Assembly (NCBI GenBank): GCA_905479985.1
Contig: CAJQOM010000011.1
Span: 17,115 to 81,114, forward strand
Length of the DNA stretch: 64,000 bases
From: an uncultured Gammaproteobacteria bacterium
GTDB taxonomy: Bacteria; Pseudomonadota; Gammaproteobacteria; Nitrosococcales; Methylophagaceae
Direction: 5' to 3'
Shown here: positions 46,061 through 54,761 of the stretch, piece by piece
Layout of the letters: each line of letters opens with the position of its first letter
Position numbering within the stretch: position 1 is the first letter of the stretch
Notes under the pieces: generated by a model
Database searches by the model: none
What the model was told of the DNA's origin: nothing
What the model saw: only the letters and a program-made list of their open reading frames with translations
Program-made: the position numbers and the translations under genes

Positions 46061-47103
46061 GGTGCTGGATTAGGGTACTGCTGATGAATTGCTTCAATAC
46101 CCTGACGTAGTTCTTCCGTTAAGACTAGCTCCGCACTATCAATATTGGTTTTTAATTGGGCCATATTGGTTGCACCGATGATGTTGCTGGTGACAAAGGG
46201 TTGGTCATTCACAAACGCCAAAGCCAGTTGCGCTGGGTCCCAATCGTGTTGCTTAGCCAGATCAACATAAGCCTGTGTCGCAGCAACACCTTGTGGACTG
46301 CTATAACGGGCATAATTCGGCCAGCGCGTTATTCTCGCGCCTGCTGGTTGTTGATTATTCAAGTATTTACCCGTCAACACCCCAAAGCCTACTGGTGAAT
46401 ACGCTAATAAACCGACCTTTTCACGGTGATTCACTTCGGCATTGCCTATTTCATAAGTTCGGTTCAATAAGCTATAGGGGTTTTGCACTGAGACGACTAA
46501 TGGCAAATCATACTGCTTTGCCAATGTAATAAATTGCATGATGCCCCAAGGCGTTTCATTCGATAAACCGATAGTACGTATCTTGCCCGCGTCGACTTGT
46601 TTCTTGAGTGCACGTAAAGTTTCGTCGATCGGCGTTAAGTTAGCCTCAAGCTTGCTATTTTTATAGCCTAATTGGCCGAAAAAATTGGTATTCCTTTCTG
46701 GCCAATGCAGTTGATATACATCAATATAATCTGTTTTCAGCCGCGCCAAACTGGCCTCTATGGCCTGACTAATATGAGCCGCATTAAATTGCGTTTTACC
46801 ATTACGGATATGGCTGACAAAATCTAAACCTGGCCCTGCAATTTTACTTGCTAGGATAATATCATCACGTTTGCCACGTTTTTCCAGCCAAGTTCCGATG
46901 ACTTTTTCTGTTGCACCATAGGTTTCTGCTTTAGGTGGAATCGCATACAGTTCTGCCGTATCAATGAAATTGACACCGCGCTCCAATGCATAATCTAATT
47001 GCTGATGGCCTTCGACTTCGGTGTTTTGTTCACCATACGTCATAGTGCCAAGACAGATTGTGCTGACTTCGATATCCGTGTGGCCCAGCGTCTTATAGTC
47101 CAT
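46057..47103 (-). CDS. Aldo/keto reductase (Tas-like)
   Basis: NADPH-dependent oxidoreductase of 348 residues with a TIM-barrel fold. The catalytic tetrad is visible: Asp and Tyr in NFIDTAELYAIPP (near 46-58), Lys in LASKIAG, and His in VYQLHWPE. The closest familiar relative is E. coli Tas, whose substrate is not settled. It is transcribed leftward and divergent from the UDG-like gene. Confidence 0.93.
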   Translation of the reverse strand: MDYKTLGHTDIEVSTICLGTMTYGEQNTEVEGHQQLDYALERGVNFIDTAELYAIPPKAETYGATEKVIGTWLEKRGKRDDIILASKIAGPGLDFVSHIRNGKTQFNAAHISQAIEASLARLKTDYIDVYQLHWPERNTNFFGQLGYKNSKLEANLTPIDETLRALKKQVDAGKIRTIGLSNETPWGIMQFITLAKQYDLPLVVSVQNPYSLLNRTYEIGNAEVNHREKVGLLAYSPVGFGVLTGKYLNNQQPAGARITRWPNYARYSSPQGVAATQAYVDLAKQHDWDPAQLALAFVNDQPFVTSNIIGATNMAQLKTNIDSAELVLTEELRQGIEAIHQQYPNPAP

Positions 47104-47265
47104 GTTTTCCCTTGAGGTTATAACGGTAAATGACTTATGTATTGATATCGGCGGTTTCTAGGTTAAAAACTGACAAATCATTATAATTAGACTTATGTTC
47201 CTTACTCAAGCATTAATAATCCGCTGCCTATTAAGCATTCAATTCAGTTCTTTTGATCTTTAATC

Positions 47266-48147
47266 ATGACAGTTTACGCCAAGCAACTCTTGCCCCATTT
47301 GGCTACTGTCCAAGCCCTAACACCTCGACAGGATACCTCCCCGCCCGAATCATCGCTTAGTCTTTGGAAATTGCCTGATAAAAAACTCACTTGTTTTTAT
47401 GCGCCCTTTGAACATGTGAATACTAAAGCGAAGTTGATTCTTGTCGGTATTACACCTGGTCGAACGCAAATGAACCGGTCGATTAATAGTTTAAATCAAG
47501 CCCTCTCCAATGGCGAAGATCTTGAGCAAGCGCTTAAATCAGTCAAACAAACCGCCAGCTTGAGCGGTACTATGCGACCGAGATTAGTCGAGATGCTGAA
47601 CCGTTTAGGCTATGCCGATAAACTGGGCATTGCTTGTTGCAGCTCGCTTTGGGCGGAAAATAATGACCTCGTTCATTTCTGTTCTGTATTGAAATATCCT
47701 ATTTTTGTTAACGGCAAAGACTATTGCGGCCAGCCAAACCTATTTAATGTGCCGAACTTACAGGCCTTACTTTTTGACCAATTCGTTAAGGATATGCAAT
47801 CTATCAACCCTAATGCGTCTATTGTGCCATTAGGTGGAATGGTCGCTGATGTCTTAACGCAGTTAACGCTGGCAGGACATATTACCCATGGCTTACCGCG
47901 TTTTGAGGATCAGGTCGTCAGTCCGCCGCATCCGAGTGGTGCTAATGCTGAATCGATTGCCTTAATACTGATGGATGATTATCCCTCACTCTGTGAGTAT
48001 CAAGATATGATGTATGCGCGATACCTTAGTAAACGAGGTTGGCTTAAAAAATTCAATGGTCAGCCGCAAGGTGAGACTCAATACAAAAAAGCGCGAGCGG
48101 CGCGATGGTATGCTATGTCTCGTGTTAGACAAGCTTATAAAATTTAA
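47266..48147 (+). CDS. Uncharacterised uracil-DNA-glycosylase-superfamily-like protein
   Basis: Protein of 293 residues with features of the UDG fold: a GITPGRTQ loop near residue 61, like motif A (GxxPG), and PPHPSGAN near residue 219, like the second UDG motif (HPS). Between them are CCSSLWAENNDL and SIVPLGGMVADVL. It is clearly not Ung, Mug or a canonical family 4/5 enzyme, as the rest is divergent and no iron-sulfur cysteine set is evident. Activity on DNA is inferred. It is the first of a rightward group ending at 51465. Confidence 0.6.
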   Translation: MTVYAKQLLPHLATVQALTPRQDTSPPESSLSLWKLPDKKLTCFYAPFEHVNTKAKLILVGITPGRTQMNRSINSLNQALSNGEDLEQALKSVKQTASLSGTMRPRLVEMLNRLGYADKLGIACCSSLWAENNDLVHFCSVLKYPIFVNGKDYCGQPNLFNVPNLQALLFDQFVKDMQSINPNASIVPLGGMVADVLTQLTLAGHITHGLPRFEDQVVSPPHPSGANAESIALILMDDYPSLCEYQDMMYARYLSKRGWLKKFNGQPQGETQYKKARAARWYAMSRVRQAYKI

Positions 48148-48164
48148 CTCAGGTAAAGTGCATT

Positions 48165-48500
48165 ATGCCCCTTAGAATTGCCCTCGGTGCTCTCCTCCTT
48201 CTTTTCCTCGCTGACCCTTTTAGATGGTTGGAACCCACTATCACGCCGTCGAATAAACAGGTCACGATGTATTCCACCAGCTGGTGTGGTTATTGTCGTA
48301 AGGCACGCGATACATTTACGCGGCAAGGTATCCCCTTTCGTGAACTGGATATCGAGAAAAATGCGGATGCTAAAAAAGCTTATGATGCGCTTAAAGGCCG
48401 TGGTGTGCCGTTAATTTTAGTCGATGATCAGCAAATGACCGGCTTTGATGTCAGATCTTTTAAGCGGCTCTATGAACAAGCACCCTCTGAACCGCTCTAA
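48165..48500 (+). CDS. Membrane-anchored glutaredoxin-like protein
   Basis: Protein of 111 residues with an N-terminal hydrophobic segment (RIALGALLLLFLADPF) and a glutaredoxin fold starting at about residue 32. The active site is SWCGYCRKA and the cis-Pro loop GRGVPLIL. The anchor puts the domain outside the cytoplasm, unusual for glutaredoxin, where it could reduce or isomerise thiols. It is paralogous to the next gene and 17 bp after the UDG-like gene. Confidence 0.82.
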   Translation: MPLRIALGALLLLFLADPFRWLEPTITPSNKQVTMYSTSWCGYCRKARDTFTRQGIPFRELDIEKNADAKKAYDALKGRGVPLILVDDQQMTGFDVRSFKRLYEQAPSEPL

Positions 48501-48569
48501 AGCACCTAAAATGGCAATAAGCAAAATGCATTTTTATCTAAACAGCCTCTATCAACACAAAGGGACTTT

Positions 48570-49031
48570 ATGATGATGCGCCACGCTGCACTGGCTTTCG
48601 TTACTGGTTTTATGTGCCTTCCGATCAGTCATGCAGACGTCTACAAATGGACAGATCATCATGGCCGTGTTCATTTTGGTGATAAACCCGTTGAAAACGC
48701 ATCGATTGAAACCATCGATATTAAAATCAATAGCTATCAAGCAGTCACGATTGAACCGCTCACAGAGACACAAGCTAATAATGAGGATAGAACGATAGAT
48801 AAGAAAGTGGTTATGTATAGCACGTCGTGGTGTGGCTATTGTAAAAAAGCCCGCCGTTACTTTAAGGCGAATAACATTCCGTATCGTGAATTTGATATTG
48901 AAGACAGCCCCAAAGCAAAAAAACGGTTTAAATCGTTAGGTGGCAATGGCGTGCCTCTTATCTTAGTCGGTAAGAATAAGATCAGCGGTTTTAACGAAAA
49001 AAGCTTTCAGCAAGTTTATGATAAAAAATAA
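48570..49031 (+). CDS. DUF4124-glutaredoxin fusion, exported
   Basis: Periplasmic protein of 153 residues. A signal peptide (ALAFVTGFMCLPISHA) is followed by a DUF4124 domain (DVYKWTDHHGRVHFGDKP) and, from about residue 78, a glutaredoxin domain with SWCGYCKKA and NGVPLIL. It is clearly paralogous to the preceding gene through the glutaredoxin part. Three consecutive ATG codons occur at 48570; AAAGGGA precedes the first. It overlaps the next gene only if that gene uses its earlier start. Confidence 0.85.
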   Translation: MMMRHAALAFVTGFMCLPISHADVYKWTDHHGRVHFGDKPVENASIETIDIKINSYQAVTIEPLTETQANNEDRTIDKKVVMYSTSWCGYCKKARRYFKANNIPYREFDIEDSPKAKKRFKSLGGNGVPLILVGKNKISGFNEKSFQQVYDKK

Positions 49032-49038
49032 TTCAAGT

Positions 49039-49824
49039 ATGCCAAGGTTAAGTATTCTTGGCAGCGGCTGGTTGGGTTCCCCCTTGGCCCAACACTTTAT
49101 TGCGCAAGGTCATCAGGTCAAGTTATCAACACGACAAGCTGAAAAGTGTGAGTCTATCAAACAGCTTGGCGCTCAACCTTATCTTGTTGATATTGATACA
49201 CCCATACTTCCACCTGATTTTTTTGACTCAGATATTCTCATTTGCAATATCACGTCTAAAAACCAGGCGGGCTATGCAGCTTTAATAACCCAATTGGCAC
49301 AATCATCAATTGCGCAGGTTTTATTTATCAGCTCGTCCTCGGTCTACCGCAATACCAATGCATTAGTCGCTGAAGATGCCGGCGCAGAAGATCCTGATAG
49401 CGTGTTATATCAAATAGAACAAGCATTTCAAGCCTGTCCTGATTTCAAAACAACGGTATTACGGCTCAGTGGCCTGATTGGTTATCGCCGCCATCCCGGA
49501 CGTTTTTTTGCTAATGGTAAAGTCGTCGCCCAACCAGATGCACCGGTTAACTTAATTCATCGTGATGATTGCATTGGCCTAATTAGTCAGATTATTGAAC
49601 AAGCGGCTTGGGGAGAGGTATTTAATGGTTGTAGTGACACTCACCCGACAAAGCGAGACTTTTATAGTTATACCCGTAGCCTGCTAGGTGAATCGGCCCC
49701 CACGTTTGCCGATGGCGCTCAAAATCAGACTAAAATCGTCAGTAATGCTAAGATAAAACAAAATTTGGGGTATCAGTTTATTTACCCCGATGTAATGAAA
49801 ATTCCATTTAACGAAATTGGTTAA
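49039..49824 (+). CDS. YeeZ-like NAD(P)-binding epimerase/reductase
   Basis: Rossmann-fold protein of 261 residues, starting MPRLSILGSGWLGSPLA, an NAD(P)-binding beta-alpha-beta. The extended-SDR elements FISSSSVYRN and TTVLRLSGLIGYRRHPG follow, matching YeeZ-type putative sugar epimerase relatives. The substrate is unknown. The ATG at 49039 begins the first beta strand; the ATG at 49018 would overlap the previous gene by 14 bp. It is followed 5 bp later by ychJ. Confidence 0.75.
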   Translation: MPRLSILGSGWLGSPLAQHFIAQGHQVKLSTRQAEKCESIKQLGAQPYLVDIDTPILPPDFFDSDILICNITSKNQAGYAALITQLAQSSIAQVLFISSSSVYRNTNALVAEDAGAEDPDSVLYQIEQAFQACPDFKTTVLRLSGLIGYRRHPGRFFANGKVVAQPDAPVNLIHRDDCIGLISQIIEQAAWGEVFNGCSDTHPTKRDFYSYTRSLLGESAPTFADGAQNQTKIVSNAKIKQNLGYQFIYPDVMKIPFNEIG

Positions 49825-49829
49825 TTACC

Positions 49830-50327
49830 ATGGCTGAAAACACCTACCCCTGCCCCTGCTTCAGTGGCAAACTGTATACCGACTGTTGCGAATTAGTCCA
49901 TAAGGGAAAAATCGAAGCACGCGATGTTGAACAAGTTGTTCGCGCCCGCTACACCGCATTTTGTTACGGTAATATCGGCTATCTCGTCGATACATTACAC
50001 CCTAAAAATCGCCGTCTTGGTGATTCCTTTGCACTGTCAAAACGCATTAAAAGAACCAAATGGGTTGGCCTTAAAATTATTGGCTCGGAACGAGAAGATG
50101 ATGTCGTCTCTTATGTCGACTTTGTTGCTTTTCACATTGATCAAGGTTTGATTGCCCAACAACACGAACGTTCAAGGTTCGCCTTTGTTAATGACAAATG
50201 GTATTACTTCGATGGCGAACAATTACCGCCGATTAAACTAGAGCGTAATGAACCGTGCTTTTGTGGCAGTGGTAAGAAGTATAAGAAATGTCATGAGACG
50301 TTGCCGGGTAAGTTAGAGGCGATGTAA
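49830..50327 (+). CDS. YchJ family SEC-C motif protein
   Basis: Protein of 165 residues with zinc-binding SEC-C motifs at both ends, CPCFSGKLYTDCC near residue 7 and EPCFCGSGKKYKKCH near 146, flanking an NTF2-like core. This is the usual YchJ/UPF0225 layout. The molecular function is not established. It lies 5 bp after the epimerase gene. Confidence 0.9.
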   Translation: MAENTYPCPCFSGKLYTDCCELVHKGKIEARDVEQVVRARYTAFCYGNIGYLVDTLHPKNRRLGDSFALSKRIKRTKWVGLKIIGSEREDDVVSYVDFVAFHIDQGLIAQQHERSRFAFVNDKWYYFDGEQLPPIKLERNEPCFCGSGKKYKKCHETLPGKLEAM

Positions 50328-50464
50328 CTTAAGTCATTGGCTTATCAAGAGTGAAATAATTTTAAAGAGCAGATTAACAGGGAATGTTTATTATGTAGAC
50401 AATCACGATATATGGATAATTTTCATATAATAAGCTATTACATATCGCAAAACTAGGCACAATT

Positions 50465-50848
50465 GTGCAAGTTGATAGACTCGATCATTTAGTGCTTACC
50501 GTCAAAGATATTGATGCAACCGTTGATTTTTATACCTCTATCTTGGGTATGGATAAAGTGATGTTCGGCGATGGCCGTATTGCTTTGTCGTTCGGAGCAC
50601 AAAAAATAAACCTACATCAATTAGATAATGAAGTTGAACCAAAAGCGACTAACGTTCAACCTGGTAGTGCAGATTTATGCCTCGTTATAAACCAACCTAT
50701 TGAGCAAGCTATTAAATACTTGATAGCCAGTGATGTGTCAATTATCGATGGGCCAGTTGCTCGTACTGGCGCCATGGGATCAATTATTTCAGCCTATTTT
50801 AGAGATCCAGATGGCAATTTAATTGAGGTCTCAAACTATGAGACTTGA
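50465..50848 (+). CDS. VOC superfamily (glyoxalase-like) protein
   Basis: Metal-dependent vicinal-oxygen-chelate fold protein of 127 residues. Candidate metal ligands are His in RLDHLVLTV near residue 7, Glu in LIEVSNYE near the C-terminus, and His in INLHQLD. The family includes glyoxalase, dioxygenase and resistance enzymes; no specific one is indicated. The start is a GTG with AGG 9 bp upstream. A TATAAT (50426-50431) may be its -10 box. Confidence 0.85.
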   Translation: MQVDRLDHLVLTVKDIDATVDFYTSILGMDKVMFGDGRIALSFGAQKINLHQLDNEVEPKATNVQPGSADLCLVINQPIEQAIKYLIASDVSIIDGPVARTGAMGSIISAYFRDPDGNLIEVSNYET

Positions 50849-50880
50849 TAGCGACCAAACTAACGATCTTTGGTTTATTG

Positions 50881-51465
50881 ATGAATAAATATTTAAAACC
50901 TTCAGAATATATAGATTTTGAAAACCCGGCACTCTTAACTCAGGCAAAGATATTGGCAGAAGGTGCTTTGAGTCCTGAAGAAGTCACCCGGAAATGTTTT
51001 GAGTTTGTCCGCGACGAGATTAAGCATAGCTGGGACTACAAGTTGAATCCCATAACGTGTAAAGCATCCGACGTGCTCAGATATCGTACGGGTTACTGCT
51101 ATGCTAAAAGTCACTTATTAGCAGCATTGTTACGAGCAAATAGCATTCCTGCTGGCTTGTGTTACCAGCGTTTAACCATTACCGACGTCCCCCCTTTTTG
51201 TCTTCACGGGCTCAATGCGGTATATCTTGAATCTTTCGGCTGGTATCGCATCGATCCTAGGGGTAATAAACAAGGCGTAACGGCTGAATTCTGCCCACCA
51301 ACCGAAAAACTGGCTTTTCCTATCATCACTCAAGGAGAAGTAGATCTACCTGAAATTTGGGCAGAACCCTTGCCTATTATTATTGAAATGCTTTCCAAAA
51401 ATAAAACCTATCAAGCCGTAGCGGATAATTTACCCGACATCACGCTGTTCACGACTAATATGTAA
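50881..51465 (+). CDS. Transglutaminase-like cysteine protease family protein
   Basis: Cytoplasmic-looking protein of 194 residues with the transglutaminase-like triad: Cys in RTGYCYAKSHLLAALLR, His in CLHGLNAVYL, and Asp in WYRIDPRG. Family members are amidases or peptidases, and the substrate is unknown. The ATG at 50881 is preferred to a TTG at 50845 that overlaps the VOC stop. It probably pairs with the VOC gene. Confidence 0.83.
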   Translation: MNKYLKPSEYIDFENPALLTQAKILAEGALSPEEVTRKCFEFVRDEIKHSWDYKLNPITCKASDVLRYRTGYCYAKSHLLAALLRANSIPAGLCYQRLTITDVPPFCLHGLNAVYLESFGWYRIDPRGNKQGVTAEFCPPTEKLAFPIITQGEVDLPEIWAEPLPIIIEMLSKNKTYQAVADNLPDITLFTTNM

Positions 51466-51467
51466 TA

Positions 51468-51578
51468 TTGTCGGAAAACCAACAAGCTCTGCGTGACTTA
51501 TTGCTTGATGACGAGTCTTCACGTCGTTTCAAGATGATTAAGCAGCTTGAACTGGAATCGCGTGGCGGGTATTGGTGA
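51468..51578 (+). CDS. Possible tiny gene or gene remnant (36 aa)
   Basis: A TTG-started frame 2 bp after the transglutaminase stop encodes 36 residues with a charged, helical composition ([16 protein letters not shown]). It ends SRGGYW and overlaps the 3' end of panD by 41 bp. No ribosome-binding site is clear. It may be a small coupled protein or the leftover start of a lost gene. Confidence 0.25.
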   Translation: MSENQQALRDLLLDDESSRRFKMIKQLELESRGGYW

Positions 51579-51918
51579 TGTGATTATTTTCGTCTAGATA
51601 AACTAGCGTTGGTTTGAAGTTTGCCACTTCTTTTTGCTCTAATGTCGCATAGGCGCAGATGATGATGCGATCGCCCGGTGAGGCTTTGTGGGCAGCTGCG
51701 CCATTGACGGAAATAACCTGTGAGCCGGCTTCTGCTCGAATCGCATACGTTGTAAAACGTTCGCCATTCGTCACATTATAAATTTGAATTTGTTCGTATT
51801 CATGAATGCCGGCCGCTTCCAGTAATTGGCTATCGATCGCGCACGAGCCTTCATACTCGAGTTCAGAATGTGTGACACAAGCGCGATGTAGTTTTGTTTT
51901 TAGTAGCGTTAATTGCAT
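51538..51918 (-). CDS. panD: Aspartate 1-decarboxylase (pyruvoyl-dependent)
   Basis: Makes beta-alanine for pantothenate. The 126-residue proenzyme has the self-cleavage site Gly24-Ser25 (YEGSCAID), which produces the pyruvoyl group from Ser25. It is the last gene of the pan group, 54 bp downstream of panC, and probably belongs to the same transcript. Confidence 0.97.
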   Translation of the reverse strand: MQLTLLKTKLHRACVTHSELEYEGSCAIDSQLLEAAGIHEYEQIQIYNVTNGERFTTYAIRAEAGSQVISVNGAAAHKASPGDRIIICAYATLEQKEVANFKPTLVYLDENNHITNTRHAIPVQAA

Positions 51919-51972
51919 AAATAGCGTTTTTTATTAGACTGTTAGCTTAGTATTATCGCTTTTTCAGGCTTA

Positions 51973-52827
51973 TCAAGCAAGATAACAAGCCATATTATCG
52001 ATTAATCTTGCCGGGCCTAATTGCGCTGCTATCAGTATTCTTAAGGCTTTATCCTCTGATTTAGCAGGCATTAAATCGGCTTCGCGGCAGATTTCAATAT
52101 AATCGACTTCAAAGCCTTTTTGTTCTATCGCTTGCTTGGCTTGTTCGCAGATCGCTGTGAAATCGCCCTGCCCCTGCTCTAACCGTTGCTTAATCTCTAA
52201 TAACGTTTGCACTATTTCAGCTGCGGTTGTTTGCTCTATTGCTGATAAGTACTGATTACGTGAGCTCATCGCCAGCCCGTTCTGTTCACGGTGGGTTTCA
52301 GCGCCAATGATTTCTATCGGCATATTCAAATCATGGACTAACTTCTTAATCAGCAACAATTGCTGATAATCTTTTTCGCCAAATACCGCCACATCAGGCA
52401 AGGCCATATTGAATAATTTAGTGACTACAGTTGCCACACCATCAAAATGACCGGGACGATGTGCACCACACAATCTATCGCCTATGTCTGGCACAGTAAT
52501 TTTACTTTGCTTTGTCATACCTTCTGGGTAGATCGTTGCCACATCGGGTACAAAGACAATGTCACAGGCTGTTTGGGTTAATTGTGCTATGTCGGCTTCA
52601 ATGGTTCTTGGGTAAGCGTTGAGATCGATTTGATCATTAAATTGCAGTGGATTAACAAAGATACTGGCAATGACTTTATCAGCATGTTGTTTGGCTTTAT
52701 CGATTAATGATAAATGCCCGGCATGGAGATTGCCCATTGTTGGTACAAACCCGATGGTTAAGCCTTGCTTGCGCCATTGTTTAACTTGCTGACGCAACTG
52801 CGCAAGCGATGACACTGTTTCCATCAA
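51973..52827 (-). CDS. panC: Pantothenate synthetase
   Basis: ATP-dependent ligase of 284 residues joining pantoate and beta-alanine. Motifs include GFVPTMGNLHAGHLSLI near residue 25, FVNPLQFN, GEKDYQQ and SSRNQYLS. Its start overlaps the panB stop by 4 bp. Confidence 0.98.
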   Translation of the reverse strand: MMETVSSLAQLRQQVKQWRKQGLTIGFVPTMGNLHAGHLSLIDKAKQHADKVIASIFVNPLQFNDQIDLNAYPRTIEADIAQLTQTACDIVFVPDVATIYPEGMTKQSKITVPDIGDRLCGAHRPGHFDGVATVVTKLFNMALPDVAVFGEKDYQQLLLIKKLVHDLNMPIEIIGAETHREQNGLAMSSRNQYLSAIEQTTAAEIVQTLLEIKQRLEQGQGDFTAICEQAKQAIEQKGFEVDYIEICREADLMPAKSEDKALRILIAAQLGPARLIDNMACYLA

Positions 52828-53618
52828 TATTGCTGTTCTGCAGTGGGGAACTGGCCTGACTTAACCGCTTTGACATAGTCTGTCACCGCGCTCAATACAC
52901 TGTCCGTTCCCTTTAGGAAGTTGTGGTTAAATTTAGGCGTTGGCTCTGGCGTAATACCTAACATGTCATACAGCACAAGCACTTGACCATCACAGTCTGC
53001 CCCTGCACCGATACCGATGACAGGAATATCCAGTGCGTCGGTGACGGCTTTGCCTAAACTGGCTGGCACGCATTCCAATACCAACATATCGGCACCGGCT
53101 TGCTGCAATTGTTGTGCTTGTTCGATTAAAGCTTGTGCTTGTTCTGGCTCACGCCCTTGTACACGATAACCGCCAAGACGATGGACTGATTGCGGTAATA
53201 AACCCAAATGCCCACAGACAGGAATCCCGCGCTCCGCCAGCTGTTTAACGATATCTATCACGACTGGCCCGCCTTCTAGCTTAACCATCTGTGCACCGCC
53301 TTCTGCCATTAAGCGGGCTGCATTGGTAATGGCTTGTTCTATATTGGCATAACTCATAAACGGCAGATCTGCGATAACAAAAGCCTGTTCACTGCCGCGA
53401 ATGACGTTCTGAGTATGGTAGACAATATCGTCGACAGTCACGGGTAAGGTGCTTTCCTGCCCTTGAATGACCATTCCTAAGGAATCGCCCACTAAGATCA
53501 CTTCGACACCTGCTTGCTCTATTACAGCGCTAAAGCTCGCATCATAGGCGGTCAACATCGCTAGCTTGTTGCCGTCTTTTTTCATTTGTCGACATTGCGT
53601 TAATGTTAAGCGGCTCAT
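52824..53618 (-). CDS. panB: 3-methyl-2-oxobutanoate hydroxymethyltransferase
   Basis: Adds a hydroxymethyl group from methylene-THF to ketoisovalerate, the first step to pantoate. Its 264 residues include MLTAYDASFSAVIEQAG, LVGDSLGMVIQG and GIGAGADCDGQVLVLYDMLG. The ATG at 53618 lies 1 bp after the upstream kinase stop and has AAAGAGA before it. Longer starts would read into the kinase gene. Confidence 0.97.
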   Translation of the reverse strand: MSRLTLTQCRQMKKDGNKLAMLTAYDASFSAVIEQAGVEVILVGDSLGMVIQGQESTLPVTVDDIVYHTQNVIRGSEQAFVIADLPFMSYANIEQAITNAARLMAEGGAQMVKLEGGPVVIDIVKQLAERGIPVCGHLGLLPQSVHRLGGYRVQGREPEQAQALIEQAQQLQQAGADMLVLECVPASLGKAVTDALDIPVIGIGAGADCDGQVLVLYDMLGITPEPTPKFNHNFLKGTDSVLSAVTDYVKAVKSGQFPTAEQQY

Positions 53619-53619
53619 G

Positions 53620-54276
53620 TTATTTCTCTTTAACCGGCAAGGGGTTGTAATAATGTCGCCCGCTGGTGCATTGTGCGATTTGCTCAATTAAGTTCTCGTA
53701 ATCTTGTTCACTGTCGACCAGATTAATTTGCTCAGCGTTCACAATGAGCAGCGGAGATGCTTCATAGTAATGGAAAAAATCAGCATAACTTTCTGTCAGA
53801 CGTTGTAAATAAGCATCTTCAATCCGCTGCTCATAGCCAATGCCGCGTTGCGAAATCCTATTTTTAAGAACGGACATCGGCGCTTGTAAATAAATCACTA
53901 AATCCGGTATTCGGCTGTGCATGGTGAGATTGTCATACACCATATTATACAAAGCCAATTCGTCATCATCTAAGGTGATTTGGGCGAATAAACGATCTTT
54001 ATCAATCATAAAGTCAGAAATCTGCAGATCCTGAAATAAATCATCTTGTTGCAGGTTTTTACTTAATTTTATCCGCTGCATCAGAAAACTGAGCTGAGTC
54101 GGTAACGCCGACTGTTGTGGATGGGTATAAAACTTTTCCAGAAATGGGTTTTGTTCTGGTTGTTCGAATAATGCCGTACCAGAAAAACTGTCTGCGAGCC
54201 GATTCACCAAATGGGTCTTTCCGACGCCGATTGGGCCTTCAACTACAATATATCGTTGGGGTAAGCTTGTATTCAT
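53620..54276 (-). CDS. Deoxynucleoside kinase (dAK/dGK type)
   Basis: Nucleoside salvage kinase of 218 residues. The P-loop GPIGVGKT lies near residue 14, FLMQRIKL and DFMIDKDRLFA follow, and NRISQRGIGYEQ resembles the lid arginines. This dNK-like protein commonly sits beside folK and panB in gammaproteobacteria. Substrate preference is unknown. It overlaps folK by 4 bp. Confidence 0.9.
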   Translation of the reverse strand: MNTSLPQRYIVVEGPIGVGKTHLVNRLADSFSGTALFEQPEQNPFLEKFYTHPQQSALPTQLSFLMQRIKLSKNLQQDDLFQDLQISDFMIDKDRLFAQITLDDDELALYNMVYDNLTMHSRIPDLVIYLQAPMSVLKNRISQRGIGYEQRIEDAYLQRLTESYADFFHYYEASPLLIVNAEQINLVDSEQDYENLIEQIAQCTSGRHYYNPLPVKEK

Positions 54277-54761
54277 ATCTCGTTCTTTTCTAGTCGCTCT
54301 AAACCGTCTTTAGGGCACGATGCCAGTAATTCTGTAATGTGACCAAACTTGGGAATAAGCAAATTAGGCGCTATTTCAGCTAAAGGATAAAGCACAAAAG
54401 CCCGCTCCGCTATGCCTTTGTGTGGCACATGTAGATGTGGCTCGTTAATCTGCTCGTCACCATACAATAATATATCAAGATCGAGGGTTCGTTCACCCCA
54501 GTGTCGTTGTCTTACTCGGCCATGTTGCTGCTCTATCCCTTGTAACTGACTCAGCAAGTCATTCGGCGATAAGCTTGTTTCCAATGCGACAACCGCATTA
54601 ATGTAATCAGGCTGATCTTTTGGCCCCATCGGTGGGCTTTTATAGAGCGATGACATGGCAATGTCTTGTGTCAGCGGTAATTTAGCCAGATCCTGCTGTG
54701 CCGATAACACTTGCGTTTCCGGGTTAGCTAAATTGCTGCCTAAACCGATATATACCTTCAT
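54273..54761 (-). CDS. folK: HPPK, 2-amino-4-hydroxy-6-hydroxymethyldihydropteridine pyrophosphokinase
   Basis: Folate pathway enzyme of 162 residues that transfers pyrophosphate from ATP to hydroxymethyldihydropterin. Motifs are VYIGLGSNLANP at the start, GPKDQPDYINAVV, and RTLDLDILLYGD. It overlaps pcnB by 1 bp and the kinase by 4 bp. Confidence 0.97.
   Translation of the reverse strand: MKVYIGLGSNLANPETQVLSAQQDLAKLPLTQDIAMSSLYKSPPMGPKDQPDYINAVVALETSLSPNDLLSQLQGIEQQHGRVRQRHWGERTLDLDILLYGDEQINEPHLHVPHKGIAERAFVLYPLAEIAPNLLIPKFGHITELLASCPKDGLERLEKNEI

Noticed and set aside
53619..53687. Longer PanB start inside the deoxynucleoside kinase gene
   Set aside because: Family members begin at the MSRLTL-type position, and the ATG at 53618 follows the kinase stop with its own ribosome-binding site.
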